Notes under the pieces: generated by a model
Seen by the model: only the letters and a program-made list of their open reading frames with translations
The model's database searches: none
Told to the model about the DNA's origin: nothing
NCBI GenBank assembly: GCA_002763895.1
Contig: NSLH01000001.1
Span: forward strand, 62,001 to 126,000
Reading direction: 5' to 3'
Source: [Chlorobium] sp. 445
Lineage (GTDB): Bacteria; Bacteroidota; Chlorobiia; Chlorobiales; Thermochlorobacteraceae
Length of the DNA stretch: 64,000 nucleotides
Shown: positions 59,136 through 64,000 of the stretch, in pieces
Position numbering within the stretch: the stretch's first letter is position 1
Layout of the letters: each line of letters starts with the position of its first letter
Program-made: the position numbers and the translations under genes

Positions 59136-60530
59136 ATGAAATTCATCATCAGTTATCTCGTGCTCTGGTGTGTTACGCTAAGCATTGCGCTGGCGCAAGC
59201 GCAGCCTACATGGGTCAGCACGGGCAAAAGTCCGAAGTATCCGCAAGAGCTGTATTGGGTAGGCGTAGGGCAAGGCATGGGAGCAAAAGCGCTGGACGAA
59301 GCCAAAGCCAAAGCCAAAGCAGAAATTGCTAAACAGTTCAAAGTGACGGTCTCGACCAAATCAAAACTCGTGCAGACAGAAAAAATCGTTGGAAGTAGTG
59401 CATTAATTACCAGCGACTTAACTGACCGCATTGAGACCGAAGTTGAAAAAATGCCGCTCATTGGGGTTGAAATTGCAGAAACCTTTGAGTCAAAAGTAAC
59501 AGGCAAAGCATTCGCACTTGCTGTGCTGAACCGTGAAGAATTTACCAATACCTTGAAAACAGAACTTGATGGTGAGATTGCAAAGATTCGAGAAAAAATT
59601 GCCTCTGGTGCAGCGCTTTCAAGCAAAGGTGACATCGGCTCTGCAATTAACGCTTACATGGAAGCCTTGGCAATTGCAGAAGAAGTTGGTCCGAAGGTGG
59701 TTTTCTTCAACATTGTAGCAAAAGGTTATACGCTGCCCGAAGATGTTCGACCGGAGTTTATTGAGTCGCAGGTGCGCGATGAACTCTCCATGATTGTGCT
59801 AAAGAAAGCTGGCGGCGACAATCAAAAAGGCAAAATCGGTGATGTGTTGCCTGAACCTTTGACCGTGCAAGCCCTCTGCAATGGTCAACCCATTCGCGGT
59901 GTGCCGATTACCTTCAAAGCTGGCGATGAAGTCGTCGAAAAAGTTATCACAGGCGAAGATGGGCTTGCAAAGTTGAACTATGTTGTGCAAGCCTTAGGCA
60001 TCAAAGGCAACAAAGCTAAAGTTACAGCGACGCTTGATCTTTCGCGCCTCTCAGCAACACTGCGCTCCGAACTGCGAAACATCACCACGCTGTCTTTTGA
60101 TATTGCTGTGGAAGGTATTGGCAGTTTTGCCTGCGATGTGGAAGTTGCCGATAATGACATCACCGATGGACAAAACGCAATGCTTGCCAAAATGGTAGTG
60201 CAAGCCTTAGAAAAAAATGGTGTAACCGTGCAACGTAACGCGCCTATCGTTGCGCGTGGCTCTTTTACGGCAAAAGAGGCGGGTACGGTTCAAACGATGA
60301 ATGGACCGCTCGTACTGCAAGACATTACATTTGAGGTCTTTTTCATCAATCGTAATACGCAAAGTGTGCTCAGTTCCGTTGCCGTCAATACAAAAGGTTT
60401 AGGGCGCGACAGCGAAGAAGCCTTACAAAAGGGACTGAACGCCTTGCGGTTGCCACCTGCAAAACTTTCGGAAGCAATTGGTAAAGCTCGATTAGCAAGC
60501 GCGGGTGGAGGTAGTGCAACGAAACGATAA
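59136..60530 (+). CDS. secreted LPP20-like protein
   Basis: Signal peptide ending ALAQAQ, then an LPP20-type segment (PQELYWVGVGQGMGAKALDEAKAKAKAEIAKQFKV split, about 35-75). A second region TALCNGQPIRGVPITFKAG-type (QALCNGQPIRGVPITF) resembles an Ig-like domain (about 245-310), followed by a C-terminal domain. The ATG at 59136 is preferred because AAGGAGAG precedes it; the frame itself opens at a TTG at 59118. Pair with the previous gene; function unknown. 464 residues. Confidence 0.6.
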   Translation: MKFIISYLVLWCVTLSIALAQAQPTWVSTGKSPKYPQELYWVGVGQGMGAKALDEAKAKAKAEIAKQFKVTVSTKSKLVQTEKIVGSSALITSDLTDRIETEVEKMPLIGVEIAETFESKVTGKAFALAVLNREEFTNTLKTELDGEIAKIREKIASGAALSSKGDIGSAINAYMEALAIAEEVGPKVVFFNIVAKGYTLPEDVRPEFIESQVRDELSMIVLKKAGGDNQKGKIGDVLPEPLTVQALCNGQPIRGVPITFKAGDEVVEKVITGEDGLAKLNYVVQALGIKGNKAKVTATLDLSRLSATLRSELRNITTLSFDIAVEGIGSFACDVEVADNDITDGQNAMLAKMVVQALEKNGVTVQRNAPIVARGSFTAKEAGTVQTMNGPLVLQDITFEVFFINRNTQSVLSSVAVNTKGLGRDSEEALQKGLNALRLPPAKLSEAIGKARLASAGGGSATKR

Positions 60531-60560
60531 GCCGCGTACCATCAGATAAATTCTGAAAGC

Positions 60561-60596
60561 AAAAGCCACGCTGAAGGCAATCAACGTGGCTTTTTT
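60561..60596 (+). terminator. terminator after the LPP20-like gene
   Basis: AAAAGCCACG, a 14-nt loop, CGTGGCTTTT then T-rich tail: a good stem with a U-run 30 nt after the stop, before the convergent fhs gene. It may work in both directions. Confidence 0.75.
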
Positions 60597-60624
60597 GATG
60601 TGGACGCCTAAAAACACAGTCAGA

Positions 60625-62319
60625 TTAGAACAAGCCAACGATATTGCCATGCTCATCAATGTCAATGGTTTCAGCGGCAGGGACTTCAGGCAAGCCGGGC
60701 ATACGCACCATTTCTCCTGTGATTGGCACAAGAAAACCTGCCCCAGAGGCAATTTCAATTTCACGCACACTAAGTGTAAAGCCTGTGGGTCTGCCAATAA
60801 GTGCGGGATTGTCGGAGAGCGACTTTTGCGTTTTAGCGATGCAAATTGGGAGCTTATCAAATCCAAGTGCTTCAATTGTTTTGAGGTCGTTTTGAGCCTG
60901 CGCTTGGAAGACGACTTTTTCGGCGCCATAAATTTTTGTTGCAATTGTCTCAATTTTTTTCTCAACGCCCCACGACCAATCATAAAGTGGTGTAAAACCT
61001 GTGCTGCTTTGTGTGGCTTGCAGCACATATTCTGCAAGTTCTAATGCGCCGCCACCGCCATGTGCCCACACTTCTGAAACGGCAGCCTTCACGCCGAGCG
61101 ATGCACAATGCTTGACCACCAAGTCTAATTCTTCTTGTGTGTCTGTATAGAACTTATTGACCGCAACGACGGGCTGCAAGCCAAACTGCTTTGCATTTTC
61201 AAGATGCTTATCGAGGTTGGCAAGCCCCATGCTAAGTGCAGCAAGATTGGGGTGCTTGAGCGTATCGAGTGCTGCACCGCCGTGGTATTTCAGGGCACGC
61301 ACGGTGGCGACAATAACAATCGCTTTGGGTGAGAAATTGCCATATCCGCACTTGATGTGAAGAAACTTTTCGCCCCCTAAATCAAAACCGAAGCCAGCTT
61401 CCGTGACGGCGTAATCAGCAAGCGATAAACCCATGCGTGTGGCAATGATGGTATTTGTGCCTTGAGCGATATTAGCAAATGGACCGGCATGAATAAGCGC
61501 GGGATTGCCTTCAAGGGTCTGTACAAGGTTGGGTTTGATAGCATCTTTCATTAGCGCAGCCATAGCACCATGTACTTTAAGGTCACGCGCAAAGACAGGT
61601 ACTTTGTCGCGTGTGTAGCCCACGAAGATATTCCCAAGTTTTTCTTTAAGGTGGAAAAGATCGTTCGACATGCAAAGAATTGCCATGACTTCAGAAGCTG
61701 CAGTGATATCGAAGCCAGTTTCGCGTGGAATGCCGTAACCTTTGCCACCAAGTCCTACGATAATTTTGCGCAATGCACGGTCATTCATATCCATGACGCG
61801 CTTCCAGCGCACCGAGCGCGGCTCGAGGTTAATGGTATTCTTGCGGTTTTGAATGTTGTTATCAATGACCGCTGCAAGCAAGTTGTGTGCTTTTTCCACA
61901 GCAGGAAAGTCGCCTGTAAAATGCAAATTGATCTCATCCATAGGCACAACTTGTGAATAGCCACCACCTGTAGCACCGCCTTTGATACCGAAAACAGGAC
62001 CAAGTGAAGGTTCACGCAGCACGGCAACGGCTTTCTTGCCCAAACGATTGAGCGCTTCGGTCAAGCCAATCGTGGTCGTGGTTTTACCTTCGCCAGCGGG
62101 TGTGGGTGTAATGGCGGAGACTAAAATCAGTGTGCTTTTCTGTGCTTTTGCCAGGTCAATGAGAGAAAGCGGCAGTTTAGCTTTGTATTTGCCATAAAGT
62201 TCAAGATGCTCGCCGTCGACACCGAGTTTTTCTGCGACTTCTACAATCGGGCGCAGTTTGGCTGCACGAGCAATTTCAAGATCAGTTTTCGGTGTGGAGG
62301 AAAGCGAGGTCGTTGCCAT
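60625..62319 (-). CDS. fhs: formate--tetrahydrofolate ligase
   Basis: ATP-dependent formation of 10-formyl-THF from formate. P-loop TPAGEGKTTTTIGL (about residues 71-84), EPSLGPVFGIKGGATGGG split, and the C-terminal MVRMPGLPEVPAAETIDID are family hallmarks. 564 residues is normal. It stands alone, without other C1 genes, so it likely feeds purine synthesis or one-carbon metabolism. Confidence 0.95.
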   Translation of the reverse strand: MATTSLSSTPKTDLEIARAAKLRPIVEVAEKLGVDGEHLELYGKYKAKLPLSLIDLAKAQKSTLILVSAITPTPAGEGKTTTTIGLTEALNRLGKKAVAVLREPSLGPVFGIKGGATGGGYSQVVPMDEINLHFTGDFPAVEKAHNLLAAVIDNNIQNRKNTINLEPRSVRWKRVMDMNDRALRKIIVGLGGKGYGIPRETGFDITAASEVMAILCMSNDLFHLKEKLGNIFVGYTRDKVPVFARDLKVHGAMAALMKDAIKPNLVQTLEGNPALIHAGPFANIAQGTNTIIATRMGLSLADYAVTEAGFGFDLGGEKFLHIKCGYGNFSPKAIVIVATVRALKYHGGAALDTLKHPNLAALSMGLANLDKHLENAKQFGLQPVVAVNKFYTDTQEELDLVVKHCASLGVKAAVSEVWAHGGGGALELAEYVLQATQSSTGFTPLYDWSWGVEKKIETIATKIYGAEKVVFQAQAQNDLKTIEALGFDKLPICIAKTQKSLSDNPALIGRPTGFTLSVREIEIASGAGFLVPITGEMVRMPGLPEVPAAETIDIDEHGNIVGLF

Positions 62320-62506
62320 AGTAATGAATAATTTTGTTATTAATTGGAAAAAAGTTGCTGAAGTTAAGCTCTTTGCTTATTTGTACAAAGTAGCGCCGAA
62401 TCAGATGCATGCCCACCAAGTGTAGTGACCATCACACGGAAGTTTGAGGATTTGCAGCAAAGGCTCTATCTTGAACGGATTTTTGAAATTGACCAATCCA
62501 ATCACT

Positions 62507-62865
62507 ATGGCTTCAAAATACGCCGCGAGCGACGATGCCTCTTCGTTCAGCGATGTTGGACTTAAGTTAGACCCGCAAAAAGAGCAAGAGTTTCGCGAGA
62601 TTGTGCAAAAAAATACAATGGTGATTTGCACGCTGCCCTGCGCCAAGCTATTGAGTATTTTCTCATCTATGAAAAATCGCGTAACCTCAAGCAGGTCTCA
62701 GAGACGCTGCGCGAAATTCAAGGCAAAATTTCGCGCATTCGTGAAATGAGTTCGCAAATTTCCGATACGATGAAAGTAATCAATGAAACTAATGCACGCA
62801 TTAAGGAAGCGCAAGAAGCAAGAGAAGCTAGAAACGGTGCTCCGCCTAAGTCGGCTAACACCTGA
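62507..62865 (+). CDS. small coiled-coil hypothetical protein (frameshifted)
   Basis: A 119-residue protein once one missing A is added to the A7 run 62607-62613, joining KEQEFREIVQK to KYNGDLHAALRQAIEYF. The N-terminal part could be a short helical DNA- or protein-binding element; residues about 60-110 form a heptad-rich coiled coil (LKQVSETLREIQGKISRIREM). Start ATG at 62507. Divergent from fhs and convergent with the AlgI gene. Function unknown. Confidence 0.55.
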
Positions 62866-62883
62866 ATCTAGTCGATTCGCTCA

Positions 62884-64000
62884 TCAGAACTGGAAATAGA
62901 TAAACGGCTGCATGTCGGCTGAGATGGCTTGATAGACCACAAACACGACCGCAGCAGTTGCTACGGCTTTAGCATATATCGGTGATTCCACAAACACAGC
63001 CTTGCCATATTCTTTCCAGGCAGCAGGCATCCACTGCCAGAAGAAGCCCAATGCCAAGATTGCAAACACACCAGCATATCCTGCAACAATGTTTGGAATG
63101 AGCGCAAGTTCAATGCCGCCAGAGAGTTTTTGAATCATTTCAAGAGCAAGGTCAAACGACTCTGCACGGAAAAAAATGCGCGTGAAGGTGATAAAAGAAA
63201 AAGTGATAAAGACAGAAGTCATCATAATCCACCAGCGTTGATCGTCTTTGAACGGGCTAACACGCCGCCAGTAGCGATAGAAGAGCAGAGCTAGACCGTT
63301 GAGCCCGCCCCAGATTACGAAATTCCAACTTGCCCCATGCCACAAGCCACCTAGGAGCATCGTTGCCATAATGTTGAAGTTGGTGCGCCACTCCCCATGG
63401 CGATTACCACCAAGTGGAATATAAAGATAATCGCGTAGCCAGTTGGAGAGCGAAATATGCCAGCGTCGCCAAAACTCAGCGACATTTTCGGCTTTGTGCG
63501 GTTCGTTAAAATTCGGTGCAAGCCTAAAGCCCATCATGAGCGAAAGTCCAATCGCAATATCGGTGTAGCCTGAAAAATCGCAATAGACTTGCAAGGAGTA
63601 GGCATAGCAAGCCATCAAGGCTTCAAAGCCAGTGTATGCGCTGGGATGCGCAAAAATGCGATCAACGAAATTGACGGAGATATAATCGGAAATCAGCATT
63701 TTTTTGAGCAGTCCTTTTAGCACAAGAAAAAGGGCGCTGCCAAACTCGGCTTCACTCAAACGATAGGGCTGATACATCTGCGGAATAAAAACTTGCGGCG
63801 CGCACAATAGGACCAGCAACAAGCTGCGGAAAGAACGTAACGAAGAAACCAAAATCCAAAAAGTTCTTAACAGGCTCAAGCTCTTTGCGATAAACATCAA
63901 TCACATAACTCAATTTCTGGAACGTGTAGAAAGAAATACCTATCGGCAAGATGATGGTATCAATATCGAAGTGTGTACCAACAAAGCCGTTTGACCAGTG
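62884..64000 (-). CDS. MBOAT O-acyltransferase, AlgI-like (5' end beyond window; frameshifted)
   Basis: Membrane-bound O-acyltransferase that acetylates polysaccharide, with an AlgX/AlgJ-type partner usually nearby but not seen here. Polytopic protein with the family motifs [62 protein letters not shown] cut into parts, and the catalytic-His motif [11 protein letters not shown] (near 63330). One extra base near 63797-63803 splits the frame between GPIVRA and FIPQMYQP. The N terminus lies beyond base 64000. Confidence 0.85.

Overview
The window looks like a chromosomal segment of a Gram-negative bacterium of the Bacteroidota/Chlorobiota group, most plausibly a heterotrophic Chlorobi-type lineage. 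Supporting this: outer-membrane-type beta-barrel proteins (DUF3078-like, a helix-hairpin-helix barrel), Kdo synthesis genes, many lipoprotein signal peptides, and recurring promoter-like sites of the form TTG-N19-TATATTTG, which fit the Bacteroidota sigma-A consensus (TTG / TAnnTTTG). No photosynthesis, phage, IS or CRISPR genes are visible. The lineage is an inference; no rRNA is present to settle it. Genes are tightly packed and several convergent pairs overlap by 4-13 nt.

Layout. 1-8.7 kb: lipoate ligase, GH3 glucosidase, acpS, purine nucleoside phosphorylase, an outer-membrane protein, YceI, a GT2 glycosyltransferase, obgE, HPr and an inositol monophosphatase. 8.8-14 kb: an ABC exporter pair and a three-gene TRAP uptake system. 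14-20 kb: VWA protein, voltage-gated cation channel, DUF3078 protein, mscL, threonine/serine dehydratase. 20-26 kb: zinc-ribbon protein, tRNA-Ser(TGA), DUF167 protein, CHASE2 adenylate cyclase, recG, small alarmone-hydrolase-like HD protein. 26-32 kb: two lipoproteins, trpD with a class V aminotransferase, and a GAF/HD-GYP protein. 32-35 kb: an accessory-looking operon of a sigma factor, an unknown 126-residue protein, an ImmA/IrrE metallopeptidase, and an orphan HicB-like protein. 35-43 kb: the classical rimP-nusA-infB-rbfA-truB-ribF operon. 43-54 kb: fasciclin lipoprotein, PLP-protein/engB/purA operon, trigger factor, HhH barrel, recR, PspC protein, alpha-amylase, phosphofructokinase. 54-64 kb: kdsA with a KdsC-like protein, pyruvate-kinase-like protein, two secreted FlgT/LPP20-like proteins, formate-THF ligase, a small coiled-coil protein and an AlgI-type O-acyltransferase running off the right edge.

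Functionally the window combines housekeeping translation and transcription genes with a sugar- and organic-acid-using physiology (two glycosidases, phosphofructokinase, pyruvate kinase, TRAP transporter) and cyclic-nucleotide/alarmone signalling.

Two things stand out. First, the sigma factor carries three gapless tandem copies (61-residue period) of a region-4-like module and sits in an operon with an ImmA/IrrE-type protease; this is the best candidate for an undescribed regulatory system. Second, twelve genes, including essential nusA and engB, are each broken by one or more single-base indels, mostly in short A/T runs. That points to base-calling or assembly error rather than gene decay, so these genes are annotated here at their restored full extents.
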